The notes under the pieces: generated by a model
The model's input: the letters and a program-made list of their open reading frames with translations, nothing else
Database searches by the model: none
What the model was told of the DNA's origin: nothing
Shown: one piece after another, positions 47,310-55,878 of the stretch
Numbering within the stretch: position 1 is the stretch's first letter
Layout: each line of letters begins with the position of its first letter
Position numbers and translations under genes: made by a program
Origin: Dyadobacter sp. LHD-138
Lineage (GTDB): Bacteria; Bacteroidota; Bacteroidia; Cytophagales; Spirosomataceae
Assembly (NCBI RefSeq): GCF_030929615.1
Contig: NZ_JAVFVU010000031.1
Span: forward strand, 1 to 64,000
Length of the DNA: 64,000 nucleotides
Direction: 5' to 3'

Positions 47310-47738
47310 ATGTCAGAAACTAAGATGTTTAACGATAGAGCAGCGCCTTATGGAGCAGCGCCGGCCTCTGATTTCGCAGTGATTAGAGCTTCACGTGAAG
47401 GTGTTGACCGATCTTTGGTTGATACTGTGTCTAACATGGTAAAACTCACCGATAACGAAATGGCTTATCTTTTGGGCATGACACCCAGAAACCTTCACCG
47501 CATACCTAACGACAAACGCCTGGGAACAGATGCTTCTGAAAGATTACTCCTGCTGAAAAATGTCCTGATCCATGCTTTGGATATTTTTGAAGGCAGAGAC
47601 ACTGTGGTGCGCAACTGGCTGAGAACACCTCTCAGCGAGCTGAACGATCAAAGTCCGTTACAAATGATGGATACGATAACCGGGTTTTCATTGGTGGACG
47701 ATGTGTTGGGCAGGTTAGATTACGGTTTACCCGCCTGA
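47310..47738 (+). CDS. Xre/MbcA/ParS-type antitoxin of a RES-Xre system
   Basis: Antitoxin of about 142 residues. A central helix-turn-helix-like region (LTDNEMAYLLGMTPRNLHR) is followed by the C-terminal DUF2384 toxin-binding domain (LKNVLIHALDIFEGRDTVVRNWLRTPL and GFSLVDDVLGRL). I use the ATG at 47310, preceded by AGGA; an upstream ATG at 47277 or TTG at 47247 is less likely, because the extra residues are not family-like. It ends 6 nt before the RES toxin gene. It probably represses its own promoter, as in other RES-Xre pairs. Confidence 0.88.
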   Translation: MSETKMFNDRAAPYGAAPASDFAVIRASREGVDRSLVDTVSNMVKLTDNEMAYLLGMTPRNLHRIPNDKRLGTDASERLLLLKNVLIHALDIFEGRDTVVRNWLRTPLSELNDQSPLQMMDTITGFSLVDDVLGRLDYGLPA

Positions 47739-47744
47739 CAACTT

Positions 47745-48215
47745 ATGCCGATAGTCTACCGCATTATCCGGGAAAAATTTCTTGATCAATCTTTGTCAGC
47801 CGAAGGCAGCCGATTGTTTGGTGCGCGCTGGAACCCAAAGGGGGTGGGAATTCTCTACACCACTACAACGCCTGAACTGGGCCTCGTGGAAACATTAGCC
47901 CATGCACCCGGCGTCCGCTATGAAGATTTACCTGTCTATTGGCTTTCAACAATAGAAATTCCGGACAATATCCGGTTTTATGCCAGAGAAGAGATGCCTC
48001 CGTTTTGGCAGGATAAAAATTATGAAAGAACGCAATACTGGCTGAACAGCTGGCTAAAAAAACCCGATGTTCTTGCCATTGCGCTGCCATCGGTTATCGT
48101 GCCATTTTCGCATAATATGCTTTTACACCCCAAACATCATTTGTATCAACAGATCCGGTTGGCCGGCCAGGAAAAAATTCCGATTGACCGACGTCTCTGG
48201 CGCATAAATGAGTAA
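47745..48215 (+). CDS. RES-domain NAD-degrading toxin
   Basis: RES toxins phosphorolyse or cleave NAD+ and arrest growth when the antitoxin is lost. The fold resembles ADP-ribosyltransferases. The three residues that name the family are present: R28 (GARWN), E49 (VETLAH) and S116 (ALPSVIVP), so the toxin looks intact. 156 residues. The gene order antitoxin-toxin with a 6-nt gap matches known pairs. The chromosomal location next to uvrA shows no mobile element. Confidence 0.9.
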   Translation: MPIVYRIIREKFLDQSLSAEGSRLFGARWNPKGVGILYTTTTPELGLVETLAHAPGVRYEDLPVYWLSTIEIPDNIRFYAREEMPPFWQDKNYERTQYWLNSWLKKPDVLAIALPSVIVPFSHNMLLHPKHHLYQQIRLAGQEKIPIDRRLWRINE

Positions 48216-48342
48216 AAATAATTTTCAGGATTCATTTTAAATTTTGGCGAAGTGATAGCCCGAAGACTTTAAAAATAGTACTTATCTTAAAGTAAAGGCA
48301 TCACTTTTAAGGCTTATTGGTAGAATAACAAACATCGAAACC

Positions 48343-49179
48343 ATGAAATTATATAAAACCGAACACGGTATAATTCTTGAAAAGGAAGATCTCTTTTATC
48401 GCTTACCAGAAACGAACTGGGATATTGTTGTAAATCGTGATGATCTGCATGGCTGGCTGACGCTTCAGTCCGAAACGTTGATTTCTTTAACCTTCACGGA
48501 CGAACTCCCGATGCCGGAAGTGCTGGCACCTATCGGGACCCAGGAAGTATGGGCCTCTGGCGTAACCTACACGCGTAGCAGGGAGGCGAGAATGGAAGAA
48601 TCAGAAAAGGCAGGTGGCGGCAGTTTCTACGACCGCGTTTACGATGCTGAGCGACCTGAGCTTTTCTTCAAATCTACTGCATGGCGCGTTGTTGGCAACC
48701 ATGGGACGGTACGAATCAGAAAAGACTCGACCTGGGACGTTCCTGAACCGGAGTTAACCTTGTTCGCTTCATCATCCGGGACACTGGTTGGCTATACGAT
48801 TGGCAATGACATGAGCTCAAGAAGTATCGAAGGGGAAAATCCTCTGTATCTTCCGCAGGCAAAATCTTACACCGGCAGTGCTGCGTTGGGGCCTTGTCTG
48901 TATATTCCGGAAGAACCTTTATCGTCGGATACAATTATCGACCTTTCGATCGTCCGGGGAAGTGAAGAAGTTTTTAACGGAGAAATCACGCTGTCACAGA
49001 TGAAACGTAAGGCTGATGAATTACTTCGTTTTCTATTCCGTGAATTGTCTTTCCCCGTTGGCTGCTACCTGATGACCGGTACCGGTATCATCCCTCCATC
49101 TGATTTTACACTTCACGTTGGCGATGTGGTGCACATCACCATTGAACCGATCGGAACGCTGACCAACACCGTTGGTTGA
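48343..49179 (+). CDS. Fumarylacetoacetate hydrolase-family enzyme, KdaD-like
   Basis: The FAH-fold domain (residues about 60-278) has the metal-binding motif [11 protein letters not shown] and [15 protein letters not shown], which fits 2-keto-3-deoxy sugar-acid dehydratases such as KdaD as well as acylpyruvases. The N-terminal 60 residues form the small cap. It is 127 nt after the toxin gene with no strong promoter visible. Exact substrate unknown, but a role in pentose or hexose acid breakdown is plausible. A hairpin follows. Confidence 0.85.
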   Translation: MKLYKTEHGIILEKEDLFYRLPETNWDIVVNRDDLHGWLTLQSETLISLTFTDELPMPEVLAPIGTQEVWASGVTYTRSREARMEESEKAGGGSFYDRVYDAERPELFFKSTAWRVVGNHGTVRIRKDSTWDVPEPELTLFASSSGTLVGYTIGNDMSSRSIEGENPLYLPQAKSYTGSAALGPCLYIPEEPLSSDTIIDLSIVRGSEEVFNGEITLSQMKRKADELLRFLFRELSFPVGCYLMTGTGIIPPSDFTLHVGDVVHITIEPIGTLTNTVG

Positions 49180-49190
49180 TATAAATCACA

Positions 49191-49227
49191 AAAAAGCAGG
49201 TATGACCCGAAAATCATACCTGCTGGC
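49191..49227 (+). terminator. Hairpin after the FAH-family gene
   Basis: AGCAGGTATGA (49195-49205) pairs with TCATACCTGCT (49214-49224), but the T tail is weak, so it may be a stabilising hairpin rather than a full terminator. Confidence 0.55.
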
Positions 49228-49266
49228 CTTAATACACAATTTTATATAACGACCTGAAAACAACTT

Positions 49267-49674
49267 TTACGATTTAGCCAGGGATGGAGATCCGATGAAG
49301 GCATAAATCACTTCTTTAATCAAACCGGCCAGTTTAGTCGCGATAGAGTTATTTCTTTCACAGTTTTCTTCACGCTCGAAAAGCAATGCCGGCGCCTCTT
49401 CCAGTATTCTGTCATTAAGCGTCACCATACTGCTCATTTTCGTAGCCAGATCCTTCGTATAAGAAATGGCCGACTCCCCTGTCAATTGGACCACAACGGA
49501 TTTGTTGATCACTGTTTTGGCAGGCGTGTGTTTATTTACATGCTCCTTTACCGAACGGAATTCTTTCCCAGCCTGAAGCTTTTTGTGTGCAACAAACATA
49601 TTGTGGGAATATCCGGTTGCGCCTGCCTGAAGGCTAAAAAGAACAAGTACGATAAATAATTTTAAAGTTTTCAT
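49267..49674 (-). CDS. Small secreted protein of unknown function
   Basis: I do not recognise this 135-residue protein. It has a signal peptide (about 1-19, ending QAGA) and a helical, Lys/Glu-rich mature part with a single Cys in REENCERNN. It carries one of the best consensus promoters in the window, overlapped by an inverted repeat, so it is likely regulated. No neighbour suggests a role. Confidence 0.7.
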   Translation of the reverse strand: MKTLKLFIVLVLFSLQAGATGYSHNMFVAHKKLQAGKEFRSVKEHVNKHTPAKTVINKSVVVQLTGESAISYTKDLATKMSSMVTLNDRILEEAPALLFEREENCERNNSIATKLAGLIKEVIYAFIGSPSLAKS

Positions 49675-49737
49675 GGCTCTGTTATTTCAGTCGTTTACAA
49701 AAAAAGTGTTTTAAATCTTTGTAACTCATTGACAGTA

Positions 49738-49769
49738 CAAATATATATGTTTTATAAGGTACATTGCAA
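49738..49769 (-). promoter_or_regulatory. Promoter of the small secreted protein gene, with overlapping operator
   Basis: On the minus strand TTG (49769-49767), a 21-nt spacer and TATATTTG (49745-49738) fit the consensus. AAGGTAC (49756-49762) and GTACCTT (49776-49782) form an inverted repeat whose 13-nt spacer contains the -33 TTG, a typical arrangement for a regulator site. Confidence 0.65.
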
Positions 49770-49977
49770 TACATAGTACCTTGTTTTTAACATTTTTTTT
49801 TATTTTTTTTTCAAACATGCCTACTTTTCTCAATGAACGGTCTGTCAGACGGTTGAGAGATGGAAAATTAGTAAGAAAGGTTGCATGGGTAAATAAAAAA
49901 ATGCCGAACCGCAGGAATTAATATACCAACTGCACAAAAAAGAGGATCAAGATAAAACGTCGTTTCCTAGAAAACAC

Positions 49978-50018
49978 AAAATATCGGCCCAGGGCACGTC
50001 ACCCCTGAACCGATATTT
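49978..50018 (-). terminator. Terminator of the acyltransferase gene
   Basis: AAATATCGG (49979-49987) pairs with CCGATATTT (50010-50018), with an inner CAGGG/CCCTG pair; on the minus strand it runs into ATTTTGTGTTTT. It lies 36 nt past the stop at 50054. Confidence 0.65.
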
Positions 50019-50053
50019 ATGTCATTTTTATGTGGTTCCCGGGAGGATTTCAA

Positions 50054-51145
50054 CTATTCCGAAACCTGAGCCATTCTAACGTCATTGTTATGGAAATACG
50101 CTTTCAATTTTAAAAAGTAGGATTCAAAAAAATAATAACTCAGCGAGGCTACGGAATAGGTGAAAACCAAACTTCCGAGCAGATTCACCATCCAGTATCT
50201 CGTAATAAAAAAGATCTCGAATAGTTTAAAACAAAAAGGATGAAAAACGTACAGTCCATAACTTACTTTCCCGGTATAAATAAACGGCGTTTGGGATAGC
50301 AGTTTTTTCAGCCAGTTGTTTTCCGATAAACAAATTACAAAACCGATCAGACTGCAATAGGACAGAGAGGTTTGTAAAAAAACGATTGAATTGGCAATGG
50401 ACGGGTCAAGAAACCGGTTCAGCACCCACACCATGTTGATGGGTATCAGTATCAAAAGAAAATAAATGGCCTTGCTGCCTTTCAGAAACCCATTGTATTC
50501 CAGAACCGCCAGTATAGCTCCGATCGCAAGATCGTCCATTCTGGTGAATGTAAAATGGTGAACAAGCGGATAATAGTTGCTCAGGTAGATTCGCAGTACA
50601 AAAGCAATGATAATAATCGCCGAAATCCAGAGGATAACCGCTCTTTCGTGGAGGTAATAAATCAAAAACGGCCACACGAGGTAGAAGTGTTCTTCAACGG
50701 CTAAGGACCAGAATTGCCCGGGACCGTCTGACTTCCAGCCAAATGTGGTTGAAAAATCCTGAAGATATATCCAGTAATAAATCTGAAGACCAAATTCAGG
50801 AATAGCGCCTCCAAAAAATAATGGCGTCAGGTAATAGATAATCAAAAACAGATAATAAAGGGGAAAGATCCGGAGCGATCTTCTGACAAAAAAGTTGTAG
50901 AAATAATTTTTACTTTCTCGGGTCGATAATAAAATCCGGGTTATTAAAAATCCTGACAAAACAAAAAAAAGGGTCACCCCCGTTTCGCCCATCAACGCTA
51001 TTCTTTTTAATAAAAGCAGCGTCTTACTTGTTGTGTTCAGATCAGAAAAAAAATGGAAAAACATTACCATTAAAATAGCAATTGCCCTAACCCCATCCAA
51101 TTCTTTGTAATAGCTTAGTTTAATTTTTTTGTCCCCTAAAACCAT
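50054..51145 (-). CDS. Acyltransferase 3 family (OafA/YrhL-like)
   Basis: Polytopic membrane O-acyltransferase with about 10 hydrophobic segments in 363 residues. The catalytic His is in VMFFHFFSDL and the family Arg/Glu block is FWSLAVEEHFYLVWP. It lacks the C-terminal SGNH domain found in longer homologues. It probably acetylates surface polysaccharide or LPS. It is alone on this strand, 108 nt upstream of the der stop. Confidence 0.88.
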   Translation of the reverse strand: MVLGDKKIKLSYYKELDGVRAIAILMVMFFHFFSDLNTTSKTLLLLKRIALMGETGVTLFFVLSGFLITRILLSTRESKNYFYNFFVRRSLRIFPLYYLFLIIYYLTPLFFGGAIPEFGLQIYYWIYLQDFSTTFGWKSDGPGQFWSLAVEEHFYLVWPFLIYYLHERAVILWISAIIIIAFVLRIYLSNYYPLVHHFTFTRMDDLAIGAILAVLEYNGFLKGSKAIYFLLILIPINMVWVLNRFLDPSIANSIVFLQTSLSYCSLIGFVICLSENNWLKKLLSQTPFIYTGKVSYGLYVFHPFCFKLFEIFFITRYWMVNLLGSLVFTYSVASLSYYFFESYFLKLKAYFHNNDVRMAQVSE

Positions 51146-51206
51146 TAATGTTTAAAGATTAACGTAAACAATTTAAATGAAGAGTGGGTTGACAAAATTC
51201 TTACTA

Positions 51207-51251
51207 TTTTTCAAGCCGCAGCATGCAGTGGCATAGCTGCGGCTTGAAAAT
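51207..51251 (-). terminator. Terminator of der
   Basis: ATTTTCAAGCCGCAGC (51207-51222) pairs with GCTGCGGCTTGAAAAT (51236-51251) around a 13-nt loop, just past the der stop at 51254. Confidence 0.85.
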
Positions 51252-51253
51252 AA

Positions 51254-52564
51254 TTATTTCTCTCTGAAGAAAATCGTGATCGGTACACCTGCGAAATCAA
51301 AGTTTTCACGCATTCTGTTTTCCAGGTAGCGCAGATACGGATCTTTCACATGTTTTGGGTTACTACTGAAGAACACAAAAGTCGGTGAAGGTGTCGGCAG
51401 CTGAATCATATACTTGATATTGATATACTTACCGCGGTGTGCCGGTGGCGGATATTTTTCAATCTCAGCCTGCATCACATCATTCAGTTTTGACGTGCTG
51501 ATTTTCTTCGTTTTATTTTTATAAACCTGCATCGCCATTTCCATCACCTGGTGAATACGCTGTTTTTCAACAACGGAAGCAAAGATGATCGGCATGTAGT
51601 TCATCGGTGCAAGTTTTTCCAATAGCTGCTTTTTAAATGTGTCAGCTGTTTTGGAATCTTTTTCGATAAGATCCCACTTGTTCACCATGATCACGATACC
51701 TTTTTTCGCTCTGTCAGCCTGACCGATGATGGTGATATCCTGTCCTTCCAAACCTAATGTTGCATCCAAAAGAATGATACAAACATCGGATTCTTCCATG
51801 GCCTTGATCGACCGGAGTGTAGAATAATATTCGATATCTTCATTCACACGGGATTTGCGGCGCAAACCAGCCGTATCCGTTAGAATGAACTCCATCCCGA
51901 AAGCGTTGTAATGCGTGTGAATCGCGTCACGTGTCGTTCCGGCAATGTCCGTTACAATACTGCGGTCAGTTCCTGTTAAAACGTTCAGGAAAGACGATTT
52001 TCCAACATTCGGACGGCCCATGATGGCGATACGCGGAATACCTGCTTCCGGATCTTCAATACCAGGCGTTTCAAAATGTTTGATTACCTCATCCAGCAAA
52101 TCACCGGTTCCAAAACCTGTTTGCGCAGAAATAGGATAAATCTGATCCCCCATTCCAAGTTCATAAAACTCAGCTGCCGACTGGTAACGATCCGTTGTTT
52201 CAGCCTTATTGGCAACCAGATAAACCGGTTTGTTGAAACGGCGTAATACGTTTGCAAAATCTTTATCAAGATCGGTAAGTCCGGTCATGGTATCCACCAT
52301 AAACAAAACCACGGTTGATTCCTCGATTGCAAGTTCAACCTGATCCCGGATTGCTCCTTCAAAAATATCTTCCGATCCCACAACATATCCTCCCGTATCA
52401 ATTACGGTAAAATACTGGTCCGTCCATTCACCATAACCATAGTGACGATCGCGTGTAACACCGCTCTGGTTATCCATGATGGCCTTACGGCTCTCGATCA
52501 GACGGTTAAAAAGTGTAGATTTACCCACGTTCGGGCGCCCTACTATTGATATAACATTTGCCAT
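51254..52564 (-). CDS. der: GTPase Der (EngA), ribosome assembly
   Basis: Double-GTPase protein that matures the 50S subunit. G1 motifs GRPNVGKST and GRPNVGKSS are both present, with DTAG/DTGG switch II segments and NKAE / NKWD G4 motifs. The C-terminal KH-like domain ends with RENFDFAGVPI. The ATG at 52564 (MANVISIVGRPN) is used, giving 436 residues; the frame's first nine codons are extra. It is 112 nt downstream of era on the same strand. Confidence 0.96.
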   Translation of the reverse strand: MANVISIVGRPNVGKSTLFNRLIESRKAIMDNQSGVTRDRHYGYGEWTDQYFTVIDTGGYVVGSEDIFEGAIRDQVELAIEESTVVLFMVDTMTGLTDLDKDFANVLRRFNKPVYLVANKAETTDRYQSAAEFYELGMGDQIYPISAQTGFGTGDLLDEVIKHFETPGIEDPEAGIPRIAIMGRPNVGKSSFLNVLTGTDRSIVTDIAGTTRDAIHTHYNAFGMEFILTDTAGLRRKSRVNEDIEYYSTLRSIKAMEESDVCIILLDATLGLEGQDITIIGQADRAKKGIVIMVNKWDLIEKDSKTADTFKKQLLEKLAPMNYMPIIFASVVEKQRIHQVMEMAMQVYKNKTKKISTSKLNDVMQAEIEKYPPPAHRGKYINIKYMIQLPTPSPTFVFFSSNPKHVKDPYLRYLENRMRENFDFAGVPITIFFREK

Positions 52565-52676
52565 TTTTATTTTTCTAATCCCTGGCCTCAAGTTTTGACC
52601 AGAAACCCATTTTATTTTTTATCTGAATAATAGAACCCCGATTGTCAGGATCTGAATGACGGATGGTGCAAAGTCC

Positions 52677-53600
52677 TTACTCTTCATATCCAAACTGACG
52701 AAGCTTATTCTCCTTGCTTCTCCAATCCGGTTCTACTTTTACGTGTTGTTCAAGGAAAACTTTTTTGCCAAAAAATTCTTCCATGTCCTTGCGTGCCTCG
52801 CTGCCTATTTTTTTCAGCATCACGCCTTTTTCCCCAATGATAATCCCTTTTTGGCTTTTACGCTCAACAAGAATCTCGGCCCGGATCACAATCATATCGT
52901 CGCGTTCCTTAAATTCTGAAATAACCACCTCGCTGCTGTATGGAATTTCCTGGCGGTAGTTCAGAAATATTTTTTCGCGAACGATTTCCGAAGCAAAGAA
53001 ACGTTCAGGTTTATCGGTTAGTTCATCTTCATCGAAGTATGGTGGATGAAATGGTAACCGGGTAATAACCGAATCAAACAAAGTTTGCACGTTAGCATTC
53101 AACAGCGCAGAAATCGGAATAATTGCAGCAGGCTGAATTTCTTTTTCCCACTCTTCTGTTTTACGCTTTAATTCTTCCTCGTTTGATAAGTCAATTTTAT
53201 TCAACACCAAAATAATCGGTGCCGTTGTTCTCTGAAGCAAAGGTATCACTTCATGATCTGCTGCTTTTTCGCCAACTTCGGTAACAAACAATACAACGTC
53301 AGCATCTTCCAGCGATCCTTTTACAAAGGTCATCATGGAATCGTGCAATTTATACGCTGGTTTTACAACCCCCGGCGTATCGGAATAAACAAGCTGGAAA
53401 GGTATTCCTTCATGTTTTCCATTCAGGATCCCCATAATACGGTGACGTGTTGTTTGTGCCTTGGACGTGATGATCGACATCTTCTCCCCCACCAGCACAT
53501 TCATCAAAGTGGATTTACCTACATTAGGTTTACCTATAATGCTCACAAATCCGGCACGAAAGTCGCGGAGAGCAATTGGATTTTCTATATTTTCGTTCAT
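52677..53600 (-). CDS. era: GTPase Era
   Basis: 16S rRNA-binding GTPase required for 30S assembly. G1 is GKPNVGKST, G3 DTPG and G4 NKID. The C-terminal KH domain has the family motif VERKSQKGIIIGEKGVMLK. 307 residues. It sits in a unit with der, both on the minus strand. Confidence 0.96.
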   Translation of the reverse strand: MNENIENPIALRDFRAGFVSIIGKPNVGKSTLMNVLVGEKMSIITSKAQTTRHRIMGILNGKHEGIPFQLVYSDTPGVVKPAYKLHDSMMTFVKGSLEDADVVLFVTEVGEKAADHEVIPLLQRTTAPIILVLNKIDLSNEEELKRKTEEWEKEIQPAAIIPISALLNANVQTLFDSVITRLPFHPPYFDEDELTDKPERFFASEIVREKIFLNYRQEIPYSSEVVISEFKERDDMIVIRAEILVERKSQKGIIIGEKGVMLKKIGSEARKDMEEFFGKKVFLEQHVKVEPDWRSKENKLRQFGYEE

Positions 53601-53614
53601 AAGATTTTTATTGT

Positions 53615-53659
53615 ATTTCGTTGATTCAGAAGTATTCTTAATTCTTACAACAACGAAAT
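53615..53659. other. Long-loop inverted repeat between era and the LTA synthase-like gene
   Basis: ATTTCGTTG (53615-53623) faces CAACGAAAT (53651-53659) across 27 nt, in the 61-nt gap between the LTA synthase stop and the era start. It could terminate or attenuate read-through into era; no T run is strong on either side. Confidence 0.4.
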
Positions 53660-53661
53660 TA

Positions 53662-55617
53662 TTAAGGTGTTACAGTCAGCTTATCGTCCAGCATTCGGTT
53701 AATATATTGCTGTGCAAAAGCCTTCACCTGTAATTCCATTGGGCCTTGTATGGCGGGTAATTTATCCTTTAAATTATTTTTCAAGAGCTTATCTTCCTGA
53801 TAATTATACAAACCTACGGTTTTCTGTCCATCAAATTGCAATATATATGGACCATTGAACCATTGATATACACCATCGTAGTTTACCGCGAAGTTAATCG
53901 GCGGTTTTTTGAAGATGTTTTTACCAAACGCAAAATAGGGTTTATCGTAGTTGAGGTAACTTAAAACCGAGGGCATAATATCGATTTGCTGCACCAGTGT
54001 GGACGTATCGCGGCCCGCCAGTGTGCTGTCGCCCGGGGCATAAAAAATAATCGGTATAGAGAAATTCCCAGCCGAAGTTTGGTATTCAGGGTAATGTGCA
54101 AATGTTGCAGCGTGATCTGCGGTGATGATAAACAGCGTATTTTTATACCAGGGCATCGTCTTCGCTTTAGCAAAAAACTTTTTCAGTGCGAAATCCGAAT
54201 AACCCATGGTCTGATAAACCGGCAGCGGTCCCTTGGGGAATTTACCTTCATAGCGCTCCGGCACTTTATACGGGTCATGCGACGAAACCGTAAACATCGT
54301 GCTCATGAAAGGTTCCTTGAAGGTCTCCATTTCATTTGCCCAGAACTGCAAAAATTCTTCATCCCAGATTCCCCAGATACCGTCGTAGTCTGCGTCGTTG
54401 TTATACTCCGTTTTGCCATAATATTTTTCAACGCCGATCAGATTCACAAAAGCCTGGAAACCCATCGACCCGTTCGGAGCTCCGTGGAAGAAGGATGTTG
54501 AATAGCCTTTTGATCTTAATATTTCCGGGAAACTTGGCAGTTTGTTATCCGTATAGCGCATCGTCACGAACGGCTCCTTGATACCCGGAATGCTCGTTAA
54601 AACCGACGGAATCGCTTCAATCGACTTCGCCCCATTGGCAAAGGAATACCAGTTCACCTTGCTGTGCTGCATCAGCGAGTCGACAAATGGGGTATAACCC
54701 TTGTAAGTCCCGTTTTCAAGATGCCGGTTGTAGCCGCCCACCATCTCTTTTCCAAAACTTTCCCAGATCAGAATCACGACATTCATGGGTTTGAAAGTCG
54801 GCTGACCTGCCTCAGGCGTATGTACGGGATTGAAAACTTTATCCGCATCGGCATATCCGGCAAAATATTTCGCACGTTCATAATCGCTTCTGCGAAGCGT
54901 TTTATAAATGCAAAACGGCGTATTGAGCACAATGAACATTTCTTTGGGTTTCTGCACATATTCACCGGCATTACTCAGCGTAATAGGCCGGATGCTATGC
55001 GCAAATCCTCCGCGGACGCCACCAATAAACAGGTAAACGATTGCGCCCATCCAGGCTGCATGCACGAGAAAAAATCCCCACCAGGGTAATTCCGGACGAC
55101 TTCCAACCCTGATCATCTTCGTGATCTTAACCAGCGAAATCACCAGCAGAACCCATATCACGGCAACATACCAATACCGCACAATGAACCCACCGAAAAG
55201 CGCTCCCATGTTATCCTGATTGGAAAATTCCTTCAGGACTGACCAGGTTGTCCGTTTGATCGTAAAACGATAATAGATAAAATCCATGCAGTTTGCCATT
55301 AAGGCAATGCTGTTGGTCACGATAAAAAGATAGTCAAGAAATTTCTGGTAGCCCTTCCGGTATTTAAACGTGAAAGGAAGGCACATTAAAAAAATGAAAA
55401 GAATATTGGTGTAAAAAACGGCGACGATGTCAAATTTTATCCCACCACCCGTCAAACGCAAAGCATGTGCAAAAGAAATTGCAGGAAAAAAAACAGCGTT
55501 GAAAGCATAAAATAAAATGCGGCAAACCATGAACAAAATCATGACCCAAAGTATCCTAAACAGCAGTACAACGTGAATACGCCCCCTTAACGCGGCGGGT
55601 GACAAAGAAAAATTCAT
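53662..55617 (-). CDS. LTA synthase-family membrane phosphotransferase
   Basis: A five-helix N-terminal membrane domain (about residues 1-190) precedes an alkaline-phosphatase/sulfatase-fold domain of the LtaS type. Metal ligands and the active site are in IWESFGKEM, FANGAKSIEAIPS (nucleophile here a Ser rather than the usual Thr), SSHDPY and TADHAATF. It probably transfers phosphoglycerol or phosphoethanolamine to a surface glycolipid. I start at the ATG at 55617 (651 residues), because the upstream extension would read through the tRNA antisense. Confidence 0.87.
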   Translation of the reverse strand: MNFSLSPAALRGRIHVVLLFRILWVMILFMVCRILFYAFNAVFFPAISFAHALRLTGGGIKFDIVAVFYTNILFIFLMCLPFTFKYRKGYQKFLDYLFIVTNSIALMANCMDFIYYRFTIKRTTWSVLKEFSNQDNMGALFGGFIVRYWYVAVIWVLLVISLVKITKMIRVGSRPELPWWGFFLVHAAWMGAIVYLFIGGVRGGFAHSIRPITLSNAGEYVQKPKEMFIVLNTPFCIYKTLRRSDYERAKYFAGYADADKVFNPVHTPEAGQPTFKPMNVVILIWESFGKEMVGGYNRHLENGTYKGYTPFVDSLMQHSKVNWYSFANGAKSIEAIPSVLTSIPGIKEPFVTMRYTDNKLPSFPEILRSKGYSTSFFHGAPNGSMGFQAFVNLIGVEKYYGKTEYNNDADYDGIWGIWDEEFLQFWANEMETFKEPFMSTMFTVSSHDPYKVPERYEGKFPKGPLPVYQTMGYSDFALKKFFAKAKTMPWYKNTLFIITADHAATFAHYPEYQTSAGNFSIPIIFYAPGDSTLAGRDTSTLVQQIDIMPSVLSYLNYDKPYFAFGKNIFKKPPINFAVNYDGVYQWFNGPYILQFDGQKTVGLYNYQEDKLLKNNLKDKLPAIQGPMELQVKAFAQQYINRMLDDKLTVTP

Positions 55618-55670
55618 ATATAATTGGCAGGTGTCAGAAGGTCGATGAAAATATTTTTTTAATCTTTTTA

Positions 55671-55678
55671 CAAAAATA
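55671..55678 (-). promoter_or_regulatory. Putative -7 box for the LTA synthase-like gene
   Basis: On the minus strand TATTTTTG matches TAnnTTTG, about 53 nt before the ATG. It lies back to back with the tRNA promoter. Confidence 0.4.
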
Positions 55679-55679
55679 G

Positions 55680-55711
55680 TTGTTTTTATTGAAACATTAG
55701 TCGTATGTTTG
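55680..55711 (+). promoter_or_regulatory. Promoter of initiator tRNA-Met
   Basis: TTG (55680-55682), a 21-nt spacer and TATGTTTG (55704-55711) match the Bacteroidota consensus closely. Transcription would start near 55718, about 13 nt before the tRNA. Confidence 0.7.
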
Positions 55712-55730
55712 CACTCCAATTCAACGACAC

Positions 55731-55803
<73 letters not shown>

Positions 55804-55807
55804 CAAC

Positions 55808-55850
55808 GAAGAAGCCTAATCAATTCAAATTGATTAGGCTTTCTTCTTTT
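55808..55850 (+). terminator. Terminator of the tRNA, shared with the operon end
   Basis: AAGCCTAATCAA pairs with TTGATTAGGCTT (arms 55808-55823 and 55830-55846) and ends in TTCTTTT. The same hairpin is 29 nt beyond the stop of the convergent mutarotase gene. Confidence 0.85.
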
Positions 55851-55878
55851 ACGGCTGGATGAATTCTATAACAGGTCC

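Larger units (their letters stand above)
49675..50053. other. Intergenic region with promoter, operator-like repeat and hairpin
   Basis: This 379-nt gap holds a promoter (49738-49769), a 7-bp inverted repeat across its -33 (49756-49782), two runs of T (about 49790-49810), a small hairpin (TCTCAA/TTGAGA with GTCTG/CAGAC, about 49828-49858) and the terminator at 49978-50018. No coding frame is supported. Confidence 0.6.
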
